Assembly: GCF_014647215.1 (NCBI RefSeq)
Contig: NZ_BMOT01000007.1
Location: 62,001 to 126,000 of the forward strand
Length of the DNA: 64,000 bases
DNA from: Shewanella aestuarii
Lineage (GTDB): Bacteria > Pseudomonadota > Gammaproteobacteria > Enterobacterales > Shewanellaceae
Direction: 5' to 3'
Shown here: positions 28,716 to 37,600 of the stretch, one piece after another
Numbering within the stretch: position 1 is the first letter of the stretch
Layout of the letters: every line of letters starts with the position of its first letter
Position numbers and translations under genes: made by a program
Notes under the pieces: generated by a model
What the model saw: only the letters and a program-made list of their open reading frames with translations
Told to the model about the DNA's origin: nothing
Database searches by the model: none

Positions 28716-28793
28716 TAGGAGTTTTTGAATACCATCTAGCATCGAAGTCGATTCCTCCCTACAATGGCAGCATCAATTGTAGCGGAGATTATC

Positions 28794-30149
28794 ATGGCTC
28801 AACATTTTGACTATATTGCTTTGGGTGCCGGCAGTGGCGGTATCGCATCAGCAAATCGTGCAGCAATGCGCGGCGCAAAAGTATTAATTATTGAAGCAAA
28901 GCACGTTGGTGGTACCTGTGTAAACGTAGGCTGTGTGCCCAAAAAAGTGATGTGGTATGGCGCGCACGTCGCTGAAGCTATGAACCTTTATGCTAAAGAC
29001 TATGGTTTTGATGTTACCGTCAACAAATTTGACTGGAATACCTTAGTTGATAATCGCGAAGCTTATATTGGCCGCATTCATGAAGCCTATGGTCGTGGTT
29101 TTGCCAGCAATAAGGTGACCTTACTAAATGGTTATGGCAAGTTTGTAAATAACAACACCATAGAAGTCAACGGTGAGCATTACACGGCTGATCATATTCT
29201 TATCGCTACTGGCGGTGCACCGACTATTCCCGATATTCCCGGCGCAGAATATGGAATTGATTCAAATGGTTTCTTTGAATTGCGAGAACAACCTAAGCGT
29301 GTTGCTGTTATTGGGGCAGGTTATATTGCCGTTGAGTTAGCGGGTGTTTTACATGCGCTTGGTAGTGAAACCCATTTATTGGTTCGTAAACATGCCCCTT
29401 TGCGTAATTTTGACCCTATTTTGGTTGATGCCCTAGTTGAAGCTATGGCAACCGATGGCCCTACCTTGCATACCAATAGTGTGCCAAAGCAAGTGGTTAA
29501 AAATGCTGATGGTAGCCTAACACTTGAGCTTGAAAGCGGAAACAGCGTGACTGTCGACACCCTGATTTGGGCGATTGGCCGCTCACCAGCTACAGCGAAT
29601 ATTGGCCTTGAAAATACTGATGTCACCTTGAACACAAAAGGTTATGTGGTAACCGATGAGCAGCAAAATACCACGGCTAAAGGTATTTATTGTGTCGGTG
29701 ATATTATGGAAGGTGGCGTAGAGCTAACCCCTGTTGCCGTTAAAGCAGGTCGCTTGTTGTCCGAGCGCTTATTTGGTCAAATGCCTAATGCCAAAATGGA
29801 TTACTCATTAATTCCTACTGTGGTATTTAGTCATCCGCCAATTGGCACTATGGGTCTCACTGAACCAGAAGCCGTTGAGCAATATGGGGCAGATAATATC
29901 AAAGTGTACACATCAGGGTTTACCTCTATGTACACAGCCGTAACTGCTCACCGTCAAGCCTGTAAGATGAAATTAGTTTGTGCTGGTGACAATCAAGTGG
30001 TTGTAGGTATTCATGGCATCGGTTTTGGAATGGATGAAATTCTTCAAGGTTTTGGTGTCGCCATGAAAATGGGGGCCACCAAAGCAGACTTTGACGCGGT
30101 TGTCGCCATACATCCTACAGGTGCCGAAGAGTTTGTTACTATGAGATAA
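28794..30149 (+). CDS. gor: Glutathione reductase
   Basis: FAD flavoenzyme that uses NADPH to reduce glutathione disulfide. The 451-aa protein has the FAD dinucleotide fold [14 protein letters not shown] (about residue 11), the redox disulfide [13 protein letters not shown] (about residues 40-52), the NADPH-binding [14 protein letters not shown] with VRKHAPLR downstream for the 2'-phosphate, and the C-terminal catalytic HPTGAEE (His-Glu pair). ATG 28794 follows GCGGAG; an upstream in-frame start at 28764 is not favoured. Length is typical. Confidence 0.97.
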   Translation: MAQHFDYIALGAGSGGIASANRAAMRGAKVLIIEAKHVGGTCVNVGCVPKKVMWYGAHVAEAMNLYAKDYGFDVTVNKFDWNTLVDNREAYIGRIHEAYGRGFASNKVTLLNGYGKFVNNNTIEVNGEHYTADHILIATGGAPTIPDIPGAEYGIDSNGFFELREQPKRVAVIGAGYIAVELAGVLHALGSETHLLVRKHAPLRNFDPILVDALVEAMATDGPTLHTNSVPKQVVKNADGSLTLELESGNSVTVDTLIWAIGRSPATANIGLENTDVTLNTKGYVVTDEQQNTTAKGIYCVGDIMEGGVELTPVAVKAGRLLSERLFGQMPNAKMDYSLIPTVVFSHPPIGTMGLTEPEAVEQYGADNIKVYTSGFTSMYTAVTAHRQACKMKLVCAGDNQVVVGIHGIGFGMDEILQGFGVAMKMGATKADFDAVVAIHPTGAEEFVTMR

Positions 30150-30195
30150 TGGCATTGCGATAGCTAGCGAGACCGTTATTCTCAATAAGAGTTCT

Positions 30196-30224
30196 AAAAA
30201 GCAAACCTCAGTGTTTGCTTTTTT
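30196..30224. terminator. Terminator after gor
   Basis: Stem AAAAAGCAAAC / GTTTGCTTTTTT with a 6-nt loop and a T run, 47 bp past the gor stop. Confidence 0.9.
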
Positions 30225-30678
30225 GTTGGCTATTGTTTGTTAATCAGTGAGGTAATCACTCACCTCAATTGAAGCTGAACGGCTGATTTAGTTAAATGGC
30301 TTATTAACAGAAAATGATGAGTTTTCGATTAACGCTTTACCCAACAAAAACTTTGCATTTTATACTAAATTTGACTGTTAAAGTGATTTAAAATCAATAT
30401 CATGTTCTTATGGTGGCGAGTAAGATTAATGTGGTTTTGTGTCATTATTTTCTAAATAAATGTAGCTGTTGGATATGCGTTGGGAGTGTTTTTATTCGCC
30501 CAAAGCCATCATCAAATCATGTTATTTTAGATATCGCTGAAATAGATAAGCATTCACATAAAAATAAGAACTTAATCTATGCTGCGCTCGTATACCCTTT
30601 ATAAGCTTATTTAATTGCTCATCTTAACTACTCTGATGTAGTAGTGATAATACCGATATAAAGGACATCGTATTTCAC
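30225..30678. other. AT-rich gap without a supported gene
   Basis: About 450 bp after the gor terminator. A 64-codon open frame (30410-30604) has no ribosome binding site and no family features. I see no RNA gene or repeat here. The end carries AAAGGA before the pseudogene start. Confidence 0.4.
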
Positions 30679-31380
30679 ATGTTTTTGTTAAACCCCAATC
30701 TTCACATACAGCTAACTTACATCCCTGATTCAAATGCCTGAGTGTGGATTATTGATGATCTGGTCGACGATTTTCATGAAATGTTAAATTATTGCCGTAA
30801 AACGGCTTATTTTAATCCGATAGGTGCCGAGGGAACATTGTTTCCTGGTGTTCGTGATGAGATGCCAAAACCATACTATCAATTAATTAACGCACTGCTA
30901 AACCGTTTAGCAAAGCACTCACAGGGGCGTTTATTTAAACAGTCGCAACTGCTCAAAAATTGGTTATCAAAAGTGACGCTATTGCCAGAAAACTTGGATG
31001 TAATGCAAACCATGCCTCACTTTGATTCCTTGTCTGAAAATCATATGGCAGCAGTACATTACTTGAATGACAATCATCTAGGTGGAACCCTTTTTTATCG
31101 CTACAAAGGCACCTCTAAAATACATTTGTCGCATGATGACAAAGATACCATTATACAGATGGTGGAATAGGTAAAGCAGTCTGCAAATGAACGAGCTGGT
31201 TATATGAATGATAGCGATGCATTATTCGAAAAAGTGTTTTCAGTTGATGCCAAGCCCAACCGCTTAATCATTTATGCGGGGAACATTATGCATAGTGCCA
31301 ACATTACCTCTGCAGTGGATTTTGATAAGTCATCCCCAAATAATCGTACAACCATTAATTCATTTTTCACCATAGGTTAA
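30679..31380 (+). pseudogene. DUF6445-like protein, two in-frame stop codons
   Basis: Reading one frame from ATG 30679 gives 20 codons, TGA at 30739, 142 codons, TAG at 31168, then 69 codons to TAA 31380, with no frameshift. The pieces join as one protein: PDSNA-stop-VWIIDDLVDDF, then PHFDSLSENHMAAVHYLND and GGTLFYRYKG, and after the TAG, NRLIIYAGNIMHSANI. These resemble DUF6445, a family thought to resemble Fe(II)/2-oxoglutarate oxygenases (HxD-like motif, late His). Two separate nonsense codons suggest a decaying gene of about 233 residues. Stop readthrough or sequencing error cannot be excluded. Confidence 0.75.
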
Positions 31381-31383
31381 AAA

Positions 31384-31413
31384 ACTCGCGATGTGAATTA
31401 AACCATCGCGAGT
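31384..31413. terminator. Hairpin between converging genes
   Basis: Stem ACTCGCGAT / ATCGCGAGT, 9 bp perfect, 12-nt loop. It lies just after the pseudogene stop and 23 bp before the end of the convergent lipoprotein gene. No long T run, so efficiency is uncertain. Confidence 0.55.
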
Positions 31414-31435
31414 CAATAATGGGGATGTGAGTGGG

Positions 31436-31930
31436 TTAATTTAAAAATGCCATTGGGAAGTGAGCGTTTTCGCCTTTCACTTCCAAAGCTGCCCGATATC
31501 TTATGATACCGTTTTTCCAAGCAAGATCATCTAACGTGAGCTGGTACATGCCTGCCTTTAACTCTTCCATTGCTATGGCGCATTCCTCAGTATCAATACA
31601 GCTGGTGTGCTGCGCTTGATGCCAAGCTAACTTATATTTACTGGAGTAAGGTCCAGGTTTAGGATATCCCATAAACAATAAGTTAAATGCGTTGGCTCCG
31701 ATCACCGCTTTATCATCATCACCAGTTAAGTTAATAATCATGGTGCCATTTTCTGGTTCACTACTGACAAGGGCAACTTCGATAACGGAAGTATCATTAA
31801 TACTAATGGTGGTTGCAGGTGGCTCAGGAGGCTCAGGTGGCGCAGTAACATTATCATCGTCAGAGCTGTTGCATCCAAAGAGCAAAACGAAACTGACTCC
31901 CATCATTAGGCTGAGTGTTGTTTTTTTCAT
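31436..31930 (-). CDS. Hypothetical lipoprotein next to diheme cytochrome
   Basis: A 164-aa protein with signal peptide and lipobox LLFGC (Cys near residue 20), then a Pro/Glu-rich linker (PPEPPEPP) and a globular domain with two cysteines in HTSCIDTEECAIA that could pair. No haem-binding CXXCH. It is not a family I can name. It begins 17 bp after the diheme cytochrome gene on the same strand, so both are probably one transcript and this could be its membrane-bound partner. The ribosome binding site TAGGAG precedes the ATG. Confidence 0.7.
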   Translation of the reverse strand: MKKTTLSLMMGVSFVLLFGCNSSDDDNVTAPPEPPEPPATTISINDTSVIEVALVSSEPENGTMIINLTGDDDKAVIGANAFNLLFMGYPKPGPYSSKYKLAWHQAQHTSCIDTEECAIAMEELKAGMYQLTLDDLAWKNGIIRYRAALEVKGENAHFPMAFLN

Positions 31931-31947
31931 GTCTTGGCTCCTATTAA

Positions 31948-32757
31948 TTAGTGACCGCCATGACAGGTGTCACAAGCCATGTTGGTTTTCACACTCGGTG
32001 CAAAAGTTGAGTCAGCCGTATGGCAAGATTGGCAACTTTCAACCGTTGTAGATACGGGGTGATCATTAACAGTTTCGCCATCAAATGCTTTGTTTAACAT
32101 CACGACTAACTCATAAACGACAGAGGCTGATAACTGTTTACAGCGCATGCCTTTTTCATTGAACGTCTTACCATTCTTACTGGCCCACAAGCTAATAGAA
32201 GAGTGGCATAAAATAGTATTTGCAGCGGTTGGGCTGCCCACTTTAGCTAATGTCTCAGCTTTATCAGCCCCGATACCATCTAGAAAACTGTCAGTTTGAA
32301 GAGGTAGGGCTTCGTTTTCATAAAAGCGCATAACCTGGCTTAAAAAACTGTTTGCAGGAGATCCATTAATAGAAAGAAGATTCACTAACATACCCGCAGC
32401 ATTGATATTGCCGCATACGGTTCCTTCCCCTAACATGCCGGCATAACCATAGTGCGCCATCGCAGTCGGTACTTGAGCAAATTTCTCGGCATCAGGGGAA
32501 CTTGATTCGGCTAAGCTTTTAATAATGCTGTCAAATACCTGATACATACAGCCATTACCGGTTTCATAAGCACGTTTTGCAACAATCATAGGGTCTAGTT
32601 TTACATAAGCTAAGCGAGTGCCTACTTCTAGTTTCCAATCGCCAGTTTCTGTGGCAATTGCCGCTAATACGGGATTAGCAATTAACGCTCCACCTACCGC
32701 CGCAGATGAAACACCAATAATGCGTCCAATCGCTTGTCTTCTGTTTAATGTGTTCAT
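31948..32757 (-). CDS. Split-Soret-like diheme cytochrome c, Tat-exported
   Basis: A 269-aa periplasmic redox protein. ATG 32757 (GAGGG ribosome binding site) gives a twin-arginine leader LNRRQAIGRIIG followed by a hydrophobic stretch and ANPVLA cleavage. A C_GCAxxG-type region with spaced cysteines (GNGCMYQVF, GTVCGNI, NTILCHSS, MRCKQLS) precedes two C-terminal c-haem motifs, CQSCH and CDTCH, with a final GGH. Architecture and leader match split-Soret cytochrome c of sulfate reducers and its relatives. The electron partner is unknown. The operon includes the lipoprotein downstream. A ToxR-like regulator pair is divergent, with a CRP-like site between. Confidence 0.75.
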   Translation of the reverse strand: MNTLNRRQAIGRIIGVSSAAVGGALIANPVLAAIATETGDWKLEVGTRLAYVKLDPMIVAKRAYETGNGCMYQVFDSIIKSLAESSSPDAEKFAQVPTAMAHYGYAGMLGEGTVCGNINAAGMLVNLLSINGSPANSFLSQVMRFYENEALPLQTDSFLDGIGADKAETLAKVGSPTAANTILCHSSISLWASKNGKTFNEKGMRCKQLSASVVYELVVMLNKAFDGETVNDHPVSTTVESCQSCHTADSTFAPSVKTNMACDTCHGGH

Positions 32758-33287
32758 AAATACCCTCATCTTTTCTATTATTTTCATCACAAGTAACATT
32801 GAAGGGATCTAGGATGATTAACATAACGGCCTTTGTAAGGGCGTGGTATGCCAAACCATTCGTTAGCATATGCAACAAAAAACAACTGCAAATGAAACGA
32901 GCTCAACCTTGTTACTGGGTTAACTCAATGATGACGTTTAATAAAAAAACAAATGAGGTGAGGATCAAAGTAATTTAGCCCTCAGAAATACCACTAAGAA
33001 TAGGCTTAAGTCATAATGATGATGTACTGTTTAATTGTCATTTTTTGGCGTAACTACCTAAAATGTTGCAATTAACAGTGTGTAATACTGATTACTAAGT
33101 ATTTTTTTATATATTATCGCCAATAAAATGTGATGATCATCACGATGACGCAAAAGACTGCTTTTGGGCGGCGAGTCATTGTCAAAATACAGCGGGTGGC
33201 AACGGCAACCAAAGTGTGAGTTGTGAGGCGGTTTAATCTAGACAATTATCGTAACATTAACGATATCGCTAACAGACAAGACACATT
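32758..33287. other. Regulatory gap between cytochrome and ToxR-like genes
   Basis: About 530 bp without a gene, between divergent units. The only clear element is a CRP-like dyad at 33129-33144. Much of it is AT-rich, as expected of promoter DNA bound by a winged-helix regulator. Confidence 0.5.
33129..33144. promoter_or_regulatory. CRP-like binding site
   Basis: AAA precedes TGTGATGATCATCACG, which matches TGTGA-N6-TCACA at 9 of 10 core bases. In Shewanella, CRP is a main activator of anaerobic respiration genes. The site lies about 145 bp before the ToxR-like gene and 370 bp before the cytochrome gene, so it more likely serves the former. Confidence 0.6.
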
Positions 33288-34037
33288 ATGAGGCTAAAAG
33301 CATTTGAGTTTGATATAAGCAACAGTTTGTTGATTAATACCGAAACTCAAACTCAACATCATCTCACGCGTACTGAAGCGCAAGTGCTCGAGCAGCTAGT
33401 TAATCATCCCAATCAAGTTATGTCGAAAGGGCAATTATCCTGTGCGGGTTCACAACAAGCGGTAATGAGTGAATCGGCCGTCGCAAAGGCGGTATTCACT
33501 TTACGTAAATATTTTGGTGAGCCCAATATTGATTTAATCGAGACGCTGCCCAAAAAAGGTTACCGTTTAAATATATCCACACCTTCACCAGAATGGCAGC
33601 AACAGCTCGCAAGACGAAAAAAACACCTAGTGTTGGCCTGCAGTATTATGTTGTTGGTTGTGATGCTATTGATCACCGCCATGCATCAGTATATTTGGTT
33701 CAAGACCGCGGAGTCTCCGGTACGAGAAAGCCGTATCGTCACATTAAATAATCATCAACAAATTGATTTAATATGGTTACAGTCACCTAAAAAATCATCG
33801 CAACAAGTCTCCAATATGGAGCTAAAAATAATTGCCGCGCTTAATTTGTGCCCCAAAGTTAAATGGCGAGATGTGTATTTAGCGCTGTCCAATGATATGC
33901 AAGTGCTAAATATTTCGATGGAAGGCTATTCAAGCAATGGTGAGTTACTGGTGAGAAACATTAAAACCAGTGATTTTACTCTGCGGCCAAATTTTATTTC
34001 TCAAAATTGGCTGCAGGAGGTATCACTCTGTGACTAA
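33288..34037 (+). CDS. ToxR-like membrane winged-helix regulator
   Basis: A 249-aa one-piece membrane regulator. An OmpR/ToxR-type winged helix spans residues about 5-95 (LTRTEAQVLEQL ... SESAVAKAVFTLRKYFGE ... LIETLPKKGYRL). There is one transmembrane helix at about 112-134 and a periplasmic domain of about 110 residues with exactly two cysteines (residues 188 and 248), which recalls the periplasmic disulfide of ToxR. The next gene overlaps its end by 8 bp and encodes a small membrane/periplasmic protein, as with ToxR-ToxS. It probably senses a periplasmic state and controls the divergent cytochrome-lipoprotein operon; that is inferred. Confidence 0.8.
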   Translation: MRLKAFEFDISNSLLINTETQTQHHLTRTEAQVLEQLVNHPNQVMSKGQLSCAGSQQAVMSESAVAKAVFTLRKYFGEPNIDLIETLPKKGYRLNISTPSPEWQQQLARRKKHLVLACSIMLLVVMLLITAMHQYIWFKTAESPVRESRIVTLNNHQQIDLIWLQSPKKSSQQVSNMELKIIAALNLCPKVKWRDVYLALSNDMQVLNISMEGYSSNGELLVRNIKTSDFTLRPNFISQNWLQEVSLCD

Positions 34038-34554
34038 AAAAATGCAGTGGTTTGGCGCGTTTGGTATTAGCTTTTTGCTATGTAGTTTAGTGATTTATCA
34101 GCATCTTAAAGCGTCTGAAGTGAGCATCGTTTTATCATGTCAAAATGAGCTGGTGGCCGCCAATCCTCAAACCCAAGCCATTGAAAAAAATATAATGATT
34201 GCTGATTTTAGTTTGCAAAAACGTTCAGCCAGTATTAGCTATCGCTATTTTTCTGAAGACGGTGAGTCAATTGCCACGCTACATCTTAAAGGGGGTATTT
34301 TAAGTGCTTATAAAGAAAAGGATATTTACATTCTTAATCTGACCCAAAGCGAGCTTATTCGCCATAATCAGCAATTGTCATTACCGCAACATGCTACTCA
34401 TGTGCAAGCATTCGCCTTACGTAATATTGCTAAAGAGGGCGTTCATAATCTTACCATTCAGATAGTTAAAACTAATTCAGACAAAAACTTAGCACTGCTG
34501 TACTTTTTACCTAGTACCAATATTTGTGCCTGTAGTTTGGTTACAATGAATTAA
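34030..34554 (+). CDS. ToxS-like membrane-anchored partner protein
   Basis: Not a named family by sequence. The 174-aa protein has one N-terminal membrane segment (about residues 8-25) and a periplasmic domain with Cys in VLSCQNEL and a C-terminal NICACSL. GTG 34030 overlaps the regulator stop by 8 bp and follows AGGAGG at 9 bp, so the two are translationally coupled. The arrangement mirrors effector proteins such as ToxS that stabilise or tune the periplasmic domain of ToxR-type regulators. Function by analogy only. Confidence 0.6.
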   Translation: MTKKMQWFGAFGISFLLCSLVIYQHLKASEVSIVLSCQNELVAANPQTQAIEKNIMIADFSLQKRSASISYRYFSEDGESIATLHLKGGILSAYKEKDIYILNLTQSELIRHNQQLSLPQHATHVQAFALRNIAKEGVHNLTIQIVKTNSDKNLALLYFLPSTNICACSLVTMN

Positions 34555-34787
34555 CGCATGTTGTTACCTGTCACTATGGGCAGGCAAATATCTCTAGTGG
34601 GACTTGAATGAAAATCATCTAGGATGAAATTCCATATACAGCATGGAAGTTGTGTTGGTCATGTTAAGTCATCATAGTGTCGTTTATACGGCTTTAACGA
34701 CTCAGTGAAATGAATTGCTTGTGATTAACTATACAAACACCAGCGAAGCTTGAATAATACGATTATTATTTTTAAATAAGAATGTGA

Positions 34788-35264
34788 ATGATGGCAGTTG
34801 AAATTGAACGTAAGTATCTGGTTAATAGTGATCAATTTAAAGCTTTATCTCATAAGGCTACAAGGATTACCCAAGGCTATTTGAATTCAGATAAAGCCCG
34901 AACTGTGAGGGTTAGAATTATGGGTAATCAAGGCTTCTTAACCATTAAAGGGTTAAGTGATCAGGCGGGATTATCACGCTTTGAGTGGGAAAAAGAAATC
35001 AGTGTGTCAGAGGCACAAGCGTTACTTAAATTGTGTGAGTCTGGGGTTATAGATAAAACCCGTTATTTAGTGGAATTTCAGCAGCAGGTTTTTGAAGTGG
35101 ATGAGTTTTATGGTGATAATCAGGGGTTGATTGTGGCCGAGTTGGAGCTCGCCACAGAGCAGCAAGCTGTGTCTAAACCCGATTGGTTAGGTGACGAGGT
35201 CACTGGCGATAATCGATATTACAACTCTACTTTGATGAAAATACCCTACAGCCAATGGGCTTAG
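34788..35264 (+). CDS. CYTH-domain triphosphatase-like protein
   Basis: A 158-aa single-domain CYTH protein. The N-terminal VEIERKYLV is the ExExK metal and phosphate-binding motif. Further charged strands of the tunnel are RTVRVRIMGNQGFLTIKG and FEWEKEIS, and the YLVEFQQQVFEVDEFYG segment is conserved. Bacterial members such as NeuTTM hydrolyse tripolyphosphate; others bind nucleotide triphosphates. No CHAD domain is attached or nearby. Start may be 34788 or 34791. It is a single gene followed by an inserted MITE. Confidence 0.85.
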   Translation: MMAVEIERKYLVNSDQFKALSHKATRITQGYLNSDKARTVRVRIMGNQGFLTIKGLSDQAGLSRFEWEKEISVSEAQALLKLCESGVIDKTRYLVEFQQQVFEVDEFYGDNQGLIVAELELATEQQAVSKPDWLGDEVTGDNRYYNSTLMKIPYSQWA

Positions 35265-35405
35265 GCGAGATCATTGTTATTGGCTGTTAAAAGTTGTTAA
35301 ATTTCTCCGTTAAGTCACCCAGAAAGCCCGTTCTCGTTTGTGTTAATGATTCATTATTGATAAGCGAAACGGGAGCCGATTTAAGTCGGTTTGATTGCAT
35401 GAGTA

Positions 35406-35686
35406 TATACCCAAACAACTTGAAGATACGTGTTTCAGAGCTTCACCGTGTTTTCAATACTAGGCGCGTTAATGCGGTAATGTAGGTACCTTATAAATTA
35501 GCGCAACAACGCTCTTGATTTAAAAATCAGGGGAACACGGTGAAACTCCCTGAGGGCAAGTTTTACACGCGTTTATGCTGCGTTATTGGTTTTGAAAAGG
35601 GAATAACCATTACCCGCAATCAATGCCTTGCCTAAACGCGTGTAAATTCTTGCTGAAATCGAGCATCTTCAGGTTGTTTGGGTATA
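35406..35686. mobile_element. MITE-like element, copy 2 (281 bp), inverted
   Basis: Same terminal inverted repeats (TATACCCAAACAAC...) and internal hairpins as 21860-22139 but in opposite orientation; only about four differences can be seen, including one single-base indel. The right end overlaps the diguanylate cyclase gene and provides its last five codons and stop. High identity suggests recent movement or gene conversion. Confidence 0.87.
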
Positions 35687-37339
35687 AGCATGGCGTGCAT
35701 TCTTTTTATCTTGTTTATGTTGGTACATGCGTTGGTCGGCGAGTGCTAAGCAATCAGATTGGCTATCGGTTTCAAAACTGCTGGCAATTCCAAAACTAAA
35801 GCCAATACCTTGCCATTTTGTTTGCTGTAATGCTTTGTCTGCGTTTAATAATGCTGTGGAAATTGTTTTAACGAGTCGCTTTGAGTGTTCCACATCCGCA
35901 ACATCGGTCACTAAAATAAACTCATCACCGCCGGAACGGAAAATCACTCCAAGCCTGTCTAAGTGATTCTGGATCACGTCAACCGTATCAATCAAACATT
36001 TATCGCCCATGTCATGGCCATGCTTATCATTAATCGCCTTAAAACCATCAAGATCTATAAACGTCAGACAATAACCGCCAGTTAAGCTTGCTAACTTTTC
36101 TGTTTGCGCAAAACGGTTACCAATTTGGGTTAGCGGGTCAATACGTGAAACCGCATAGCTATGGCGATATTCTTTTTGCTGTATTTGTAACCATTCGGCT
36201 AAAGACATTAAAATGCAGGCACAATCAATAGTTAATGCAATTTGCACAATAAGCTCTGGATAAATATTGCCGTTCAACTTCAACAGGTGGGATACAATAT
36301 AAAAGCTTAATGATAAGCCATATACCAGATTACCAATGAGATAATATTTGGCTCTAAAATCGTTTTTACTCAGCATAAATAAGCCTGTGCCAATACAGAG
36401 CGGAGTCCAGACCGCGGCAACCACATGTGAAAGTATAAAGGCATCATTAAAGGACATAAAAAGCATTAATATGCCCACAATAATACTGGCAAGCGCAAGC
36501 GCGTTAAATGCAGTTGCTAATCTTGGGTGATCTTGCTGGCAGTTAAACAACAATTTAGTGAATTGACATGCACAGGCAATGGCAAATGGAAAAATAAGCA
36601 TGCCAAGGTAAACCGGATTAAACGGCAGTCCATTAAACAAATGCCCAAAGCTACCAGAGGCGACAAACCAACCTAAACCATGTAACCCAATATATCCCGC
36701 ACAGGCTAGAGTAACTAAATATTGGGTTCTGAAATAAATGAAACAGGCAATTAACCCCAGCGTTAACATCACTGAAAACGTTATCGTGCTGATACTGTTA
36801 GTTGCAAACTGGTCTTGGTAAAAAGCGGGTTCAGAGTAAATCGTTACCGTAACGGGTGTGGCAAATTGTTTAGCTTGTATGTATATCCACAGCGTCCCGT
36901 TTGCCTGGTTGTTTAAGGCGATTGAAAATGCCTGAGAATGGGCTAATTTGGGATTTGTGCCATCCATTTGGCCAAAACTTTTTAAATCGATTGCTTCACC
37001 TTGTTCCGGTTGCCAATAGGCCGTGCCGATATCTAAGTAGTTTGAATGCAGTTTAACAAAGCGGGCTTGTTGGCTGGAAAAAGTATTGCTGATGTTAATT
37101 TTGGTGACATATGCACCTGTACCGCCGATGGTGGACGAAACGGGTTCCGCTCGGGCAAATAAATGACTGATCTGTTCAAAACTTGGGGTGGAATTTTGAG
37201 GTTGGGTTTTTAACCAGAGATTATCTTCAACTAGCTTAATGGTTTCGCTGCCATCTATTTCAATATAGGGGGTCGCACCTGCCGCGATTGCAACAAGAGA
37301 ACACAGAAAGCAAAAGAAACGCACGATAGATTTTGCCAT
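35669..37339 (-). CDS. 7TM-DISM diguanylate cyclase
   Basis: A 556-aa sensor enzyme that makes c-di-GMP from two GTP. It has a signal peptide (about 1-22), a periplasmic 7TMR-DISMED2-like domain (about 25-170, YVTKINISN ... GTLWIYIQAK) and seven membrane helices (about 185-380). The C-terminal GGDEF domain has an intact active site in FRSGGDEFILV (near residue 480) and the DLDGFKAINDKHGHD substrate motif. No RxxD inhibitory site is seen at its usual place five residues before GGDEF. The gene now ends in MITE copy 2: the final residues YTQTT and the TGA are element sequence, so a few native C-terminal residues may be lost. The catalytic core is whole. Confidence 0.88.
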   Translation of the reverse strand: MAKSIVRFFCFLCSLVAIAAGATPYIEIDGSETIKLVEDNLWLKTQPQNSTPSFEQISHLFARAEPVSSTIGGTGAYVTKINISNTFSSQQARFVKLHSNYLDIGTAYWQPEQGEAIDLKSFGQMDGTNPKLAHSQAFSIALNNQANGTLWIYIQAKQFATPVTVTIYSEPAFYQDQFATNSISTITFSVMLTLGLIACFIYFRTQYLVTLACAGYIGLHGLGWFVASGSFGHLFNGLPFNPVYLGMLIFPFAIACACQFTKLLFNCQQDHPRLATAFNALALASIIVGILMLFMSFNDAFILSHVVAAVWTPLCIGTGLFMLSKNDFRAKYYLIGNLVYGLSLSFYIVSHLLKLNGNIYPELIVQIALTIDCACILMSLAEWLQIQQKEYRHSYAVSRIDPLTQIGNRFAQTEKLASLTGGYCLTFIDLDGFKAINDKHGHDMGDKCLIDTVDVIQNHLDRLGVIFRSGGDEFILVTDVADVEHSKRLVKTISTALLNADKALQQTKWQGIGFSFGIASSFETDSQSDCLALADQRMYQHKQDKKNARHAYTQTT

Positions 37340-37538
37340 GGTCGTGTTGAGTTAAGGTCCCTTTTAATACATTTTCGTGAAGTATAACACCAAGTTAAGT
37401 GTAGTATTAAAATTTGCTTTTTGTCTTTAAGAGTAAATAGATGATTAATCTATTGTGATGATGGGCATGTCTTGCCTCGCTAAAATGATGTTTGTTCAGT
37501 GTCGTTGGACGAAGTGTCGCTGTTAGGTGCCTGTTATC

Positions 37539-37572
37539 TTGCCAAGTCGTTGTGAGAGCTTCGACTTGGCAA
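37539..37572. repeat. Palindromic repeat, copy A
   Basis: Stem TTGCCAAGTCG / CGACTTGGCAA, 11 bp perfect, with loop TTGTGAGAGCTT. Nearly the same 34-bp unit recurs at 57779-57812 (loop GTGCGAGCTCTT). It lies 28 bp past the XRE regulator stop. No T run, so it may be a dispersed REP-like repeat rather than a plain terminator. Confidence 0.6.
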
Positions 37573-37600
37573 GTACTTTTGGATTAGTTGGGACTCAAAA

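Noticed and set aside
30410..30604. 64-codon open frame
   Set aside because: No ribosome binding site, no family features and unusual composition in an AT-rich gap.
30739..30741. Selenocysteine at the in-frame TGA of the DUF6445-like gene
   Set aside because: No SECIS-like hairpin was seen after the TGA, the site is near the N-terminus, and a second stop (TAG) follows later, so decay is simpler.
35294..35485. 63-codon open frame running into MITE copy 2
   Set aside because: Part of it is element terminal sequence; no ribosome binding site; best read as chance.
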